From positions 62,001 through 126,000 of the forward strand of contig NZ_JWIF01000059.1 of the NCBI RefSeq assembly GCF_000812685.1: a stretch of 64,000 bases of DNA, read 5' to 3'. This document shows, piece by piece, positions 54,676 through 62,950 of the stretch. Origin of the DNA: Halocynthiibacter namhaensis. GTDB taxonomy: Bacteria; Pseudomonadota; Alphaproteobacteria; Rhodobacterales; Rhodobacteraceae. The notes beneath the pieces are model-generated. The model did no database searches. It was given only the letters and a program-made list of their open reading frames with translations, and was not told the origin of the DNA. The position numbers and the translations under genes were made by a program. Every line of letters starts with the position of its first letter. Positions within the stretch are counted from its first letter, which is position 1.

Positions 54676-55649
54676 CAAAACGCTCCCGGCCCGAAGAAGA
54701 TGTCATCGTTGTCGCCACCACCACCAACCCCGAAACCAGATCCAGGCGCAGCAGTCCCAACCAAGGATCCACCCGTGTTCGCATCCGCCTGCTTTGGCGC
54801 CGCCATCAACCAGTCTTCGCCCGGTATCTGTGGAAATCCGCGAAAGTTCAGGAAATTGTTGAACTTGAACTTGCAACTGGCCGCGCGCTTGTCACAGCCC
54901 GCCTCAAGCCGGATCATGTCACCCGGGGAAATCTCTGCCTGCAACGCGTCCCATAACTCAACCAAACGCCCATCCCCAGACAGGCGGTCGTTTTTGATCA
55001 ATGCGATCAGCCCCGCAGCCTTCCCCGTCAGCACCCGAAATCGACCGCGCTCAAACCAACGGTGATCAAATGCATCTAGCGCCCCTAAGGTTTCAAAGCG
55101 AAAAATACGCTGCTCAGCGACGGCCTGCACAGCGATCTCAACCGCATACCCTGGCTGGTCCAAATCAAAACCGCATTGCTGATCCCCCAGCACAGCAGAA
55201 CATGGGCTTTGGTAAACGCGGCCCTGCGGTTGGTTCAGGGCTTCTGTGATCCCGCGCAATTCGGCGTCAAAGCTGCCATCCCCACGGGTTAGTGTGCCGA
55301 TTTCTCCACAAAACTGCACCACACGCTGGGTTGGATTAGCCCAATTCACAAGCCAAGCCTGAACCTGCGCCCGATCAAAACGCCCCGCGATGATGTCCTC
55401 TTCGGTCACAGCAGCAGATGTCAACGCCCCCATCGCCTCTGTGTTATCGACAGACAGCCCCGTGGACTGGGTCAATGCCTTCGCGCTTAACCCCGTATTT
55501 GCAATAAATTCGATACCCTCAAAAGAGAAGTTCAGGTCATGATCCGTAAAGCCATAGCTTTCCCCATCACGCCGCGTAATCGCCCAAGCCCGGCAAGTGG
55601 TGGTCACACCTTCCGCCAGATGGGCCGCTAAATCCGCTGGAAACGCCAT
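54675..55649 (-). CDS. GTA distal tail hub protein (g13, DUF2163 family)
   Basis: A 324-residue protein with the DUF2163 features: TCRAWAITRRDGESYGFTDHD near the start (in part), SPCSAVLGDQQCGFDL, and the Cys-containing end AGCDKRAASCKFKFNNFLNFRG. The paired Cys in QCGFD and CDKR...SC are conserved and in RcGTA bind an iron-sulphur cluster, as I recall. A Gly-rich tail ends the protein. Coupled to g12 and g14 by TGATG overlaps. Confidence 0.9.
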   Translation of the reverse strand: MAFPADLAAHLAEGVTTTCRAWAITRRDGESYGFTDHDLNFSFEGIEFIANTGLSAKALTQSTGLSVDNTEAMGALTSAAVTEEDIIAGRFDRAQVQAWLVNWANPTQRVVQFCGEIGTLTRGDGSFDAELRGITEALNQPQGRVYQSPCSAVLGDQQCGFDLDQPGYAVEIAVQAVAEQRIFRFETLGALDAFDHRWFERGRFRVLTGKAAGLIALIKNDRLSGDGRLVELWDALQAEISPGDMIRLEAGCDKRAASCKFKFNNFLNFRGFPQIPGEDWLMAAPKQADANTGGSLVGTAAPGSGFGVGGGGDNDDIFFGPGAF

Positions 55650-56281
55650 CAGACACGCACCTCCAACACAGGGACATCCGGCGCATTGCCAGCTTTGAAA
55701 CTCGCCACGGACGTCATAATCCGATCCACGTCAAACCGCACAGGCACGTCAAATTCAAACCCGGCTTGGATCTCGGCACCCTCATCGGGCGGATGATCAA
55801 AATGCACCATGCCCGTTAGGTGATCGACCGTATAATCGACGCTCTCTTGAAACTCATCACCGTCCAACCCGATCTTCACCGAATGCAAAACGGGCTTGGT
55901 GATCGGGCGCACATAACTGTGTTCACCCGACGTATAGGTCTTCACCAATGGGATATCCTTCTTCACCCCATCCCCAATCGCAATCACCTGATCCGCATAA
56001 TTCACCTCAGCCGAGGCCCGCCCAGATTTGAAATCCGCCCAATCCTTCCAGCGAAAGCCAAACAACTGGCCACGACGGGCTTCAAAGAAAGCGATCAGCA
56101 CCTCAAGATCATCCAAAGACCGCATCCCAAGCCCTGCATCATACCGACGGCGCGAATGCGCCCAAGGCGTGTTGCGCTCCTCAAAACCATTGGCCAAGGC
56201 CACAACATCCGTGCGCCGCTCAGGGCCACCAAGTGACCCAAAACTAAGATTGGCTGGAAATCTAACTTCATGAAACCCCAT
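55649..56281 (-). CDS. GTA distal tail protein (g12, DUF2460 family)
   Basis: A 210-residue protein starting GFHEVRFPANLSFGSLGGPE with RRTDVVALANGFEERNTPWA, the signature of DUF2460/TIGR02217 tail proteins. Forms the ring between tail tube and hub. ATG 56281 is preceded by GGAGGGTATTCCC. Confidence 0.92.
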   Translation of the reverse strand: MGFHEVRFPANLSFGSLGGPERRTDVVALANGFEERNTPWAHSRRRYDAGLGMRSLDDLEVLIAFFEARRGQLFGFRWKDWADFKSGRASAEVNYADQVIAIGDGVKKDIPLVKTYTSGEHSYVRPITKPVLHSVKIGLDGDEFQESVDYTVDHLTGMVHFDHPPDEGAEIQAGFEFDVPVRFDVDRIMTSVASFKAGNAPDVPVLEVRV

Positions 56282-56353
56282 GGGAATACCCTCCGTTCAA
56301 AGAAAAAAGAGACCCGGGTAACCCGCGCCTCTCATGCTGCTGTCATCATTTGT

Positions 56354-57016
56354 CTAGCGGTTGCGCGAACCCTGCCCCAAAGCCCGGCTCATCTGGGCTG
56401 CAATCTGACTGCGAGACCGCTGAAACCCGCCCACATCCGGTGTTGAGATATTCATCACCACCTGCACAGGCCGACCACCGCCTTCTGATCGCACACCAAG
56501 CTTGCCATCGGCACCACGCGACAAAGGCATAATCGCCTCTGGCCCCGCTTCGCCCATCAGTCCCGTGCCACCACGCATGGGAAAACTCGTGGGACCACTG
56601 ATCACACCACCATTGGCAAAAGGCGTCACGCGCCCCTGGGCAAAGGACCCGCCATCGGCAAACTGAAACAACCCGTTAAACAAGCTGTTCACCCCCTGGC
56701 CAACCAAGCCGCCAAGGCGATCCGTCACTGGCTTCACCGAAACGGAATAGGCCGTGTCCAGCATGGATTTCGCAACGCCATTCAAGGCCGTCGACAGTTT
56801 ATCCCCGTCAAACACCAAGCCATCAATCGCGCCCTTCAAACCACGCGACACGCCACGGCTTAAGGTCGTGACCTCTTTCGCGGTGCCACCAAGGCTATCA
56901 TCCAAGCGCGACAATTCATTGCCAAAGGCCTGCGTCATGCCCGTGGTCGCCCCAAGCGCCGTTTCCAGCGTCTCAAGGCTCTGATCAAGGCCATCAACTT
57001 CGTCAAATTCCGCCAT
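56354..57016 (-). CDS. GTA tail tape measure protein, short form (g11)
   Basis: A 220-residue protein, short for a tape measure but the size expected for Rhodobacter-type GTA with its short tail. The first 70 residues are helical and amphipathic; FADGGSFAQGRVTPFANGGVIS and LMGEAGPEAIMPLSR are motifs common at the end of tape measure proteins. I choose ATG 57016 (MAEFDEVDGL), six bases after GGAG; the preceding ATG at 57019 is also possible. Overlaps the end of the upstream chaperone gene by 14 bases. Confidence 0.85.
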   Translation of the reverse strand: MAEFDEVDGLDQSLETLETALGATTGMTQAFGNELSRLDDSLGGTAKEVTTLSRGVSRGLKGAIDGLVFDGDKLSTALNGVAKSMLDTAYSVSVKPVTDRLGGLVGQGVNSLFNGLFQFADGGSFAQGRVTPFANGGVISGPTSFPMRGGTGLMGEAGPEAIMPLSRGADGKLGVRSEGGGRPVQVVMNISTPDVGGFQRSRSQIAAQMSRALGQGSRNR

Positions 57017-57245
57017 CATACTCTCCATTACTTGAGGGGCCATTCACTGTCGAAGCAGGCTCATCCGGGAAATCCGCCAGCAACTCATCCAAACGCCCAC
57101 GACTGAGCGCGCGCCCTTGGCCTTCATGCCCCAACATCAACATCAACTCCGCAGGAGTCAGACGCCAGAAATCCCAAGGCTTCAACCCAGCGCCGCGCAT
57201 CCCGGCCCGCATCAATGTGGTCCAGTCAAACCCCTGCTCCGACAT
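57003..57245 (-). CDS. GTA tail assembly chaperone (rcc01693-like)
   Basis: An 80-residue protein with FDWTTLMRAGMRGAGLKPWDFW and LTPAELMLMLGH, the family named after the R. capsulatus gene between g10 and g11. By analogy with phage tail assembly chaperones it would handle the tape measure protein. Starts with a TGATG overlap with g10. Confidence 0.85.
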   Translation of the reverse strand: MSEQGFDWTTLMRAGMRGAGLKPWDFWRLTPAELMLMLGHEGQGRALSRGRLDELLADFPDEPASTVNGPSSNGEYDGGI

Positions 57246-57571
57246 CAGGCCCCAGCCTCATCTGGCAAAGCAAAGGCCCGCGCCAAAAGCTGCGCCGCCA
57301 CCCGCGCCGCCTCAAGCGGGCCGCCTTCGATATCCGCATCAATCAGATCACCAGCCTGGCCACGCCATCCGCCACCCCGCAGGCCCGCCACAACCAGGGC
57401 CAGCACATCACGGGTGGAAAATTCGCGCGCCTCAAACCGTTCCACCAGCCCAACAAGCGTGCCGGTTTCAAGCTGCGCCTCAAGCTCTGCCAAAGCGCCC
57501 AGTGTCAGTTTCAACACCTGGCGCTCGCCATTTAAGGTCAGCGCCACTTCGCCTGTCCAAGGGTTCGCCAT
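57245..57571 (-). CDS. GTA protein g10 (tail assembly chaperone-like)
   Basis: A 108-residue protein with NPWTGEVALTLNGERQVLKLTLGALAELEAQL, quoted in pieces as ALTLNGERQVLKLTLGAL and ELEAQLETGTLVGLVERF, as in the GTA g10 family. Lies directly after the major tail protein gene, the normal position of phage tail chaperones. Confidence 0.85.
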   Translation of the reverse strand: MANPWTGEVALTLNGERQVLKLTLGALAELEAQLETGTLVGLVERFEAREFSTRDVLALVVAGLRGGGWRGQAGDLIDADIEGGPLEAARVAAQLLARAFALPDEAGA

Positions 57572-57572
57572 A

Positions 57573-57986
57573 TCAAAGCGCCGTGAAGGTCAAAGCACCG
57601 GCCGAGGCCATCGACAACTCATAAGTCGCCTCGCCATTATGACTGCCGCTATATTCGATCGATGTCACCATAAACGCCCCCTCAATCACGCCAAAATTGG
57701 GCACGAACACCTGAAACTGCGGCGTTTCACCGTCAAAGAAAATCTGACGCGCACGTTCGTCCGTGCCTTCATCCTTGAACACACCAGACCCAGAAATCGC
57801 CGCCGATTTCACACCGGCACCGCCCAGCAGTTCACGCCAGCCCCCTTGGCTTTCCAGGCTCGTGACATCCACGGTTTCCGCATTAAAGCTGATCCGCGTG
57901 GCCCGCAGCCCCGCCACAGTTTCAAACAGCCCCGCGCCGTTCATATCCATCTTGATCAGCAGGTCTTTACCATTTTGAGCAACCAT
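57573..57986 (-). CDS. GTA major tail tube protein (g9, TP901-1 type)
   Basis: A 137-residue tail tube subunit: AQNGKDLLIKMDMNGAG at the start, FNAETVDVTSLESQGGWREL in the middle and SYEYSGSHNGEATYELSMASAG-like end (IEYSGSHNGEATYELS). This is the TP901-1/phi13 major tail fold. ATG 57986 is one of two adjacent starts. Confidence 0.9.
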   Translation of the reverse strand: MVAQNGKDLLIKMDMNGAGLFETVAGLRATRISFNAETVDVTSLESQGGWRELLGGAGVKSAAISGSGVFKDEGTDERARQIFFDGETPQFQVFVPNFGVIEGAFMVTSIEYSGSHNGEATYELSMASAGALTFTAL

Positions 57987-58025
57987 CATTCTTCTCCGGT
58001 TATTATAGGATCAATTATCTTCGAC

Positions 58026-58053
58026 ATTAGCTATCCTGGAGATTAGCTATCCT
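58026..58053. repeat. 12-bp direct repeat at the g8 stop codon
   Basis: ATTAGCTATCCT occurs at 58026-58037 and 58042-58053, a 16-base period. The stop codon of g8 (minus strand TAA, 58043-58045) lies in the second copy. Confidence 0.8.
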
Positions 58054-58453
58054 CGACACGGGCGCGGAAACGGATGTCGATCCGCCGGGTTTCCCCAACG
58101 CCAACACGTCTCGCCGTCGCTCGGTCAAATCGCATGTAAATCAGCTTGCCGCGTGCAAGGATCAGTTCAGCGTCAATCAACGCGTCCGACACCACCGCCG
58201 CCACGTCCTTCGCCGTCTGAAAACCGGCTTCATCCGTCACCACACTGACCGTGACAAAATGCAATGCTCCCGCCCCCGTCTGATCGGACCGATCGCGCAC
58301 ATCTTCCGGGCCAAGACTGACATAGGTCGCTGGGATCACCCCCGCAGGCACCGTGTCATAAATCGCCGTGCCCACAAGAAACGCCAAATCGCTATTCGCC
58401 GCCAGCCGCTGATAGACAGCGGATTGCAAAGCAGATGCAACACCATAACTCAT
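58043..58453 (-). CDS. GTA tail terminator-like protein (g8, DUF3168 family)
   Basis: A 136-residue protein with SALQSAVYQRLAANSDL, YDTVPAGVIPATYVSLGPE and a conserved RRIDIRFRARVED end, the DUF3168 family located between connector and tail tube in GTA clusters. ATG 58453 overlaps the g7 stop (ATGA). Confidence 0.88.
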   Translation of the reverse strand: MSYGVASALQSAVYQRLAANSDLAFLVGTAIYDTVPAGVIPATYVSLGPEDVRDRSDQTGAGALHFVTVSVVTDEAGFQTAKDVAAVVSDALIDAELILARGKLIYMRFDRATARRVGVGETRRIDIRFRARVEDS

Positions 58454-58785
58454 GACGCGACCTCCTCTTCGGCGTGACAGGTCAGATACATTCCGCGTGT
58501 GTCCGCTTCCTTCACAGCCGTGATGCGCCAAATGCGCGCCCCATCGGTGAACCGCTGTTCAGGGCGCGGCCGCGAGGGCGCACCCTCCGGGGCACCGCGC
58601 ACCAAAATATTATAGCGCACCGTGGATCTGGTCGTCAGATTGGTGGCCTTCTCACGCGCACTGGCCGCAATGACCTGCGCCCATAACGTGCCCTGCACCA
58701 CCCAAGTCTGCGCCCAACCACCAGCCCCATCCGGGTTCAACACCGGGCTTTCCAAAGTCAGCTCTTTGTTCAGGATCACACTCAT
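58450..58785 (-). CDS. GTA head-tail adaptor / head closure protein (g7)
   Basis: A 111-residue protein with LNPDGAGGWAQTWVVQGTLWAQV and RIWRITAVKEADTRGMYLTC, in pieces, as in phage head closure proteins. Overlaps g6 and g8 by four bases each. Confidence 0.87.
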   Translation of the reverse strand: MSVILNKELTLESPVLNPDGAGGWAQTWVVQGTLWAQVIAASAREKATNLTTRSTVRYNILVRGAPEGAPSRPRPEQRFTDGARIWRITAVKEADTRGMYLTCHAEEEVAS

Positions 58786-59372
58786 GTCGCACCGCCTAAC
58801 GTGCGCACCGTGCGATAGCGGGCGATCAAGCCCTCGACGCTGCCCGGAAGACTGCTATCGTCCATCCCATCACGGTTTTCATACAGACGCGCTGCCAGCA
58901 TAAACACCGCCTGCGCCAGATCCGCGGGCACATCACCCCAGGTGGCCCCAAAGCCCGCCTGAAACCCGATCTCAGCCTCACCCGCCGCAGGAATGGACGG
59001 CAAACGCCCCCCGGTCGTCACAAGTTGCGGGCGAAAATCATCTTCCTTCAAACGGTATCGCGATGGATCAATCACCAAGACATCCCCCACGCGGTCAACA
59101 ATCTGCACGCTGATCAGCGCCGAAACCGGGGCCACCGGCAAAGCCTGGCAATCCTGCCCCCGCCAGCCGGAAATCCGCCAGATAAAATCACGCTGTAGCA
59201 ACACTTTGCCCGTGCGCGTCTCAATCATCACCAAAGCGGCCCGTAACGCGCGTTCCAACACGCCATCTTGCACTGCGTCATCGGCAAACCCTGTGCCCAG
59301 ACGCAGATGATCCCTGAATGCAGCCAGTGGCAGCGAAAGCGTCGGGATCGTGGTCTGCTCGATTAACATCAT
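58782..59372 (-). CDS. GTA head-tail connector protein (g6)
   Basis: A 196-residue protein with LPLAAFRDHLRLGTGFADD and LIARYRTVRTL, the gp6/phiE125 gp8-like connector family. ATG 59372 is chosen because CGGAGAAATTTC precedes it; the frame is open to 59525 but that extension is non-conserved and reaches back to the capsid gene. Confidence 0.87.
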   Translation of the reverse strand: MMLIEQTTIPTLSLPLAAFRDHLRLGTGFADDAVQDGVLERALRAALVMIETRTGKVLLQRDFIWRISGWRGQDCQALPVAPVSALISVQIVDRVGDVLVIDPSRYRLKEDDFRPQLVTTGGRLPSIPAAGEAEIGFQAGFGATWGDVPADLAQAVFMLAARLYENRDGMDDSSLPGSVEGLIARYRTVRTLGGAT

Positions 59373-59537
59373 GAAATTTCTCCGAAAAACACTTCCCTCA
59401 CAGGCCAGAACCCTGGCCTTTCTGAAATGACGCGCGCCGCCCATATCGCCCGAACGGAGGGGAGCAGCTGGAAAACATGGAAAATGCCGCGCGCGCCGTA
59501 TGCCAGGGGCATTCCCCCCCGACACACATCGCAGTGA

Positions 59538-60731
59538 TTAGCTCACTGCGAATTTCAGCAGTTTGATCGCGGCAAAATCGCTCACGTCACCGCCAACACG
59601 TTTGGTCGCATAGAACAGAACATGTGGCTTGGCAGAAAACGGATCACGCAGCACACGCAGATCAGGACGTTCCGCAACCGTATAACCGGCACCAAAATCA
59701 CCAAAGGCAATCGCATGGGCGTCAGATGCGATATCAGGCATATCTTCGGCAATCAGAACTTTATAACCCAGAAGACGTGCAGGCTCACCCGCCGTCAGAC
59801 CATCGGTCCAAAGGAAACGACCATCCGCATCTTTCATCTTACGCACAACGCCGGCGGTCTTGGAGTTCATCACAAAAGACGCATTCGCACGGTATTCCGC
59901 ACCCAGGGCGTAAACCAGATCCAGGATAGAATTCGCCGGGTTCGCACCGTCAAAATCACCATCCGCACCAGTGGCGACATAACCAAGGTTACCCCAGGTC
60001 CAGCCCCCATCTGCAATGATTGTGTGCTGCAAGAAACCCTTCGGCTTATCCGCACCATCACCATTGATAAACGCCGCCGCTTCTGCACGAGAAAACTTAT
60101 CGGCAATGCGGCCAGCCAGCCAACCTTCGATGTCAAAAGCACTGTCATCCAACAGACGCTGTGACGCTTTTGGCAGGGCCGACAATTCATGCAAAGGAAT
60201 GGAAATACGATCAAACTGCGGCGAAGATGTCTCGGACGTCCCCGTCACTTCATCCGCCCAGCCCGCACCAAGTTCCGTGTGATCGACCAGCACGTCATAA
60301 GACGTCGCCTCGACGTTCACCACATTCGAAATCGAACGCAGGGACGCCGATGATTTCAACACAGACATGATCGTATCCGATGTCTGCGGATCCACCAAAT
60401 AACCACCATCTGCCGCAACAGCGGTGGTCATGGATTTGCCTTCCACTTCAAGGCCGCGCATCGCGTCCTCATCCCCGGACCGCAGATAAGCGTTAAACGC
60501 TTTCTGGTGCGGAACCTCGACTTCAGCAGCGGCGGAAAGGGCGGGACGCCCGGTGATGACAGATTTACGTTCAAACATGGTCAGTTTGTCTTCCTGTTGT
60601 TGAAACTTGAAATTGATATCGTTCATGAAACCCTCGAGCGCGGTTTTCACCTCCGCAACGGGGGTCTGGGTCGTCGGATGGGAAGCAGACACACCGCCCC
60701 CATTCCGAGCCTTAAACTCGGAGTTCTCCAT
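59538..60731 (-). CDS. GTA major capsid protein (g5, HK97 fold)
   Basis: A 397-residue capsid protein. The first 110 residues include a helical delta domain (EVKTALEGFMNDINFKFQQQ, then EDKLTMFERKS) that the protease removes; the mature capsid begins near ALSAAAEVEVPHQKAF... and shows GGYLVDPQTSDTIM, PLHELSALPKASQRLLDD, FINGDGADKPKGFL and a C-terminal RVGGDVSDFAAIKLLKF, all HK97-type. Mature boundary is inferred. One of the most conserved GTA genes. Confidence 0.94.
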   Translation of the reverse strand: MENSEFKARNGGGVSASHPTTQTPVAEVKTALEGFMNDINFKFQQQEDKLTMFERKSVITGRPALSAAAEVEVPHQKAFNAYLRSGDEDAMRGLEVEGKSMTTAVAADGGYLVDPQTSDTIMSVLKSSASLRSISNVVNVEATSYDVLVDHTELGAGWADEVTGTSETSSPQFDRISIPLHELSALPKASQRLLDDSAFDIEGWLAGRIADKFSRAEAAAFINGDGADKPKGFLQHTIIADGGWTWGNLGYVATGADGDFDGANPANSILDLVYALGAEYRANASFVMNSKTAGVVRKMKDADGRFLWTDGLTAGEPARLLGYKVLIAEDMPDIASDAHAIAFGDFGAGYTVAERPDLRVLRDPFSAKPHVLFYATKRVGGDVSDFAAIKLLKFAVS

Positions 60732-60788
60732 TCAGATTTTCCTTGTTCTGAAGGGCCTTAGCCCCAAAGGGTCAAGACCCAGAGAGAT

Positions 60789-61361
60789 TCAGACCTCGCG
60801 CTCATCGCGGGTCAAACTCTGGCGGGCCGCTTCAATTGCCCCCGCCAGCTCACGCAGATCATGGCCTTCAGGCGTGTCACCCTTAGCCCCAATTCGCGCT
60901 TCCGGCAGCATTGGAAACGTCACAAGCGACACCTCCCAAAGCTCCAGCTCGTTCAGAAGCCTCTGGCCTCTGTTGTTCTTTGTCGCTTTCTTGGTGCGGT
61001 AACCAATCGACAAGCCGTCAATCGCCCCCGCCTCAATCAAAGCCGCCGCTTCACGGCCTTTTTCCACGTCCAACAGCAAGCGCCCCTTTACATAAAGTCC
61101 CTTGCTGTCTTCGCGAATTTCATCCCAAATCCCAATGGGTTGCGCCGGATCATGCTGCCACAGCATCTTCACGTTGCGTCCCTTTTGCGCCAATGCCGCC
61201 AGCGACACCTCATAGGCCCCCGCTTCCACCACATCGCCGCCCTGATCCGCGATCCCGAAGTAAGACGCATAGCCCTCAACGCTTGCCCCATCGACCAAGC
61301 TCACACCCGCATCCATCCGGCAGAATTTCACTTCCAAGTCCGATTTTATCTCATAAGTCAT
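60789..61361 (-). CDS. GTA prohead protease (g4, HK97 type)
   Basis: A 190-residue serine protease that trims the capsid delta domain. GYASYFGIADQGGDVVEAGA, MLWQHDPAQPIG with the catalytic His and AIDGLSIGYR with the Ser are visible. ATG 61361 (MTYEIKSDLEV) chosen; the frame runs open 15 codons further without conserved sequence. Confidence 0.92.
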   Translation of the reverse strand: MTYEIKSDLEVKFCRMDAGVSLVDGASVEGYASYFGIADQGGDVVEAGAYEVSLAALAQKGRNVKMLWQHDPAQPIGIWDEIREDSKGLYVKGRLLLDVEKGREAAALIEAGAIDGLSIGYRTKKATKNNRGQRLLNELELWEVSLVTFPMLPEARIGAKGDTPEGHDLRELAGAIEAARQSLTRDEREV

Positions 61362-61405
61362 ATTAAAATTCCTTACACCTGCGTTCGCACCAAAACGGCG
61401 CCGCA

Positions 61406-61654
61406 TTACTTTGGAACAGCATCAATGATCGAACTCACGCCCTGGGCCAGGATCACCCCAACCACGCCGTAAACCGTCAACCAAAGCCGCTTATCCAGCC
61501 GCTCAATCATCACTTCAATGCGATCAAGCCTCTGGCCAAGCGCCTCAAATTGCATCTGATTGACCCGTTCATTCGCTTCAATCCGGGCACTGGCGGCGTC
61601 AAAACTATCGTAAAGAAACCGCGATCCCGTATGTTTCTCGGGTGTATCAACCAT
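61406..61654 (-). CDS. Small GTA-cluster protein with C-terminal membrane helix (g3.5 position)
   Basis: An 82-residue protein: an amphipathic helix/coiled coil (MQFEALGQRLDRIEVMIERL) followed by one hydrophobic segment (LWLTVYGVVGVILAQGVSSI). It sits between portal and protease, where R. capsulatus has a small gene sometimes called g3.5. No function is known to me. ATG 61654 lies inside the end of the portal gene (overlap of eight bases); ATG 61660 is an alternative. Confidence 0.7.
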   Translation of the reverse strand: MVDTPEKHTGSRFLYDSFDAASARIEANERVNQMQFEALGQRLDRIEVMIERLDKRLWLTVYGVVGVILAQGVSSIIDAVPK

Positions 61655-62831
61655 CGTCATCCGCCAGTTTAGGAAGGCCCAATAGACTGCGTTTTTCCGC
61701 ATCACTCAAGAAAGACGCGCCCGCAATCCGACGCCACTGACTGTCACGTTCCCCCGCCAACGCCGCCACCTGATCCAAGTCGGGTTTCAACTCAACCTGC
61801 TCGCCCGCAATGCCCGACAGCCAATCCGAAACAGCCGCCGTCACCTTGGTCGCCAATGGCAAAACCGTCAGCCGGAAAAACGCCCGGTTCGCTTCCTGAT
61901 AATTTGCATAGGTCGCATCCCCCGGAATGCCCAAAAGCATCGGCGGCACCCCAAAGGCCACGGAAATCTCACGCGCCGCCGCTTCTTTCGTCTTCTGGAA
62001 CTCCATGTCAGACGGGCTAAACCCCATCGGTTTCCAATCCAAACCACCCTCAAGCAACATCGGACGCCCCGCATTCGCCGCCCCCTGATGATAGCTCGCC
62101 ATATCCGATTGCAGACGTTCATACTGATCCTGGCTCAACTGCGCCTGGCCCTCGCCACCGTGATACACAAACGCCCCGGACGGCCTTGCTGCATTGTCCA
62201 ACAAGCCCTTCGACCACCGGCTCGCCGCATTATGCACATCAATCGCGCTGGCCGCCGCCTGCATCGGGGACAAACCATAATGATCGTCCTGCGGGTGAAA
62301 CGTCTTCACATGACAAATCGGCTGAATATCCCCGGTCATATCAAAGCGATGCTTGCGCCCGCCCACGGCATATTCATAAGCCACCGGCCAACCATCACGC
62401 CCCGGCACCACATTCATACGATCAGACCGCAAAACATGCAGTTCCGCCGGCTGCCCATCCTCATCCGGCACCACCTCAATGTACCCATTGCCCGACAACA
62501 AAAGCTGCCCATAAAGCGCCTCAAACAGCTCCGCACGGCCCTGGCCCGCGTTTGGTTTGCGCACCAAATCCAACACCGGATGCTGCTCAAACCGCCGCTC
62601 GCTGTCTTGCAAAACCAAAGGCAAAGCCGCCGCCGCCTCCGCAATCAATTTCACCGACCGAAACCCAATTGGGTTACCCGTAAACCCGGTTTTCGTCAGG
62701 CTCACCACATCGCGCGGGCTCCAGGCCACACGGCCCGACATGCCGCTCTGCATCGCAATCACCGGCCCCGCCGCCGAGGCCTTCACCTCCACTGCCGCCT
62801 GCGCTGATTTTCCTAGGAAATCAAATACCAT
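61647..62831 (-). CDS. GTA portal protein (g3, HK97 type)
   Basis: A 394-residue portal: NPIGFRSVKLIAEAAAALPL, LLLSGNGYIEVV, HVKTFHPQDDHYGLSPMQAA and FGVPPMLLGIPGDATYANY are the usual HK97-portal motifs. It forms the dodecameric ring through which DNA is packed and released. The C-terminus ends DDDG and overlaps the small g3.5-position gene. Confidence 0.93.
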   Translation of the reverse strand: MVFDFLGKSAQAAVEVKASAAGPVIAMQSGMSGRVAWSPRDVVSLTKTGFTGNPIGFRSVKLIAEAAAALPLVLQDSERRFEQHPVLDLVRKPNAGQGRAELFEALYGQLLLSGNGYIEVVPDEDGQPAELHVLRSDRMNVVPGRDGWPVAYEYAVGGRKHRFDMTGDIQPICHVKTFHPQDDHYGLSPMQAAASAIDVHNAASRWSKGLLDNAARPSGAFVYHGGEGQAQLSQDQYERLQSDMASYHQGAANAGRPMLLEGGLDWKPMGFSPSDMEFQKTKEAAAREISVAFGVPPMLLGIPGDATYANYQEANRAFFRLTVLPLATKVTAAVSDWLSGIAGEQVELKPDLDQVAALAGERDSQWRRIAGASFLSDAEKRSLLGLPKLADDDG

Positions 62832-62918
62832 AGAGCTCGCTCCTCATGTGTTTTCACTGACCTATCCAACGCATAACGCCCAGACATGCCTTTCAAGACC
62901 GGTCCAAAAACCGCCCCA

Positions 62919-62941
62919 TTCATCTTGCCAAAAATACTCAA
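62919..62941 (-). repeat. 23-bp element just after the terminase stop codon (copy 2)
   Basis: TTCATCTTGC, two bases, AAAATACTCAA on the plus strand, nine bases after the g2 stop. 21 of 23 bases equal the copy at 24753-24775. Confidence 0.75.
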
Positions 62942-62950
62942 AATTCCGCG

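Noticed and set aside
57117-58046. 309-codon plus-strand frame opposite GTA g8-g10
   Set aside because: Pro/Arg/His-rich shadow of high-GC coding sequence; the minus-strand genes match GTA families in order.
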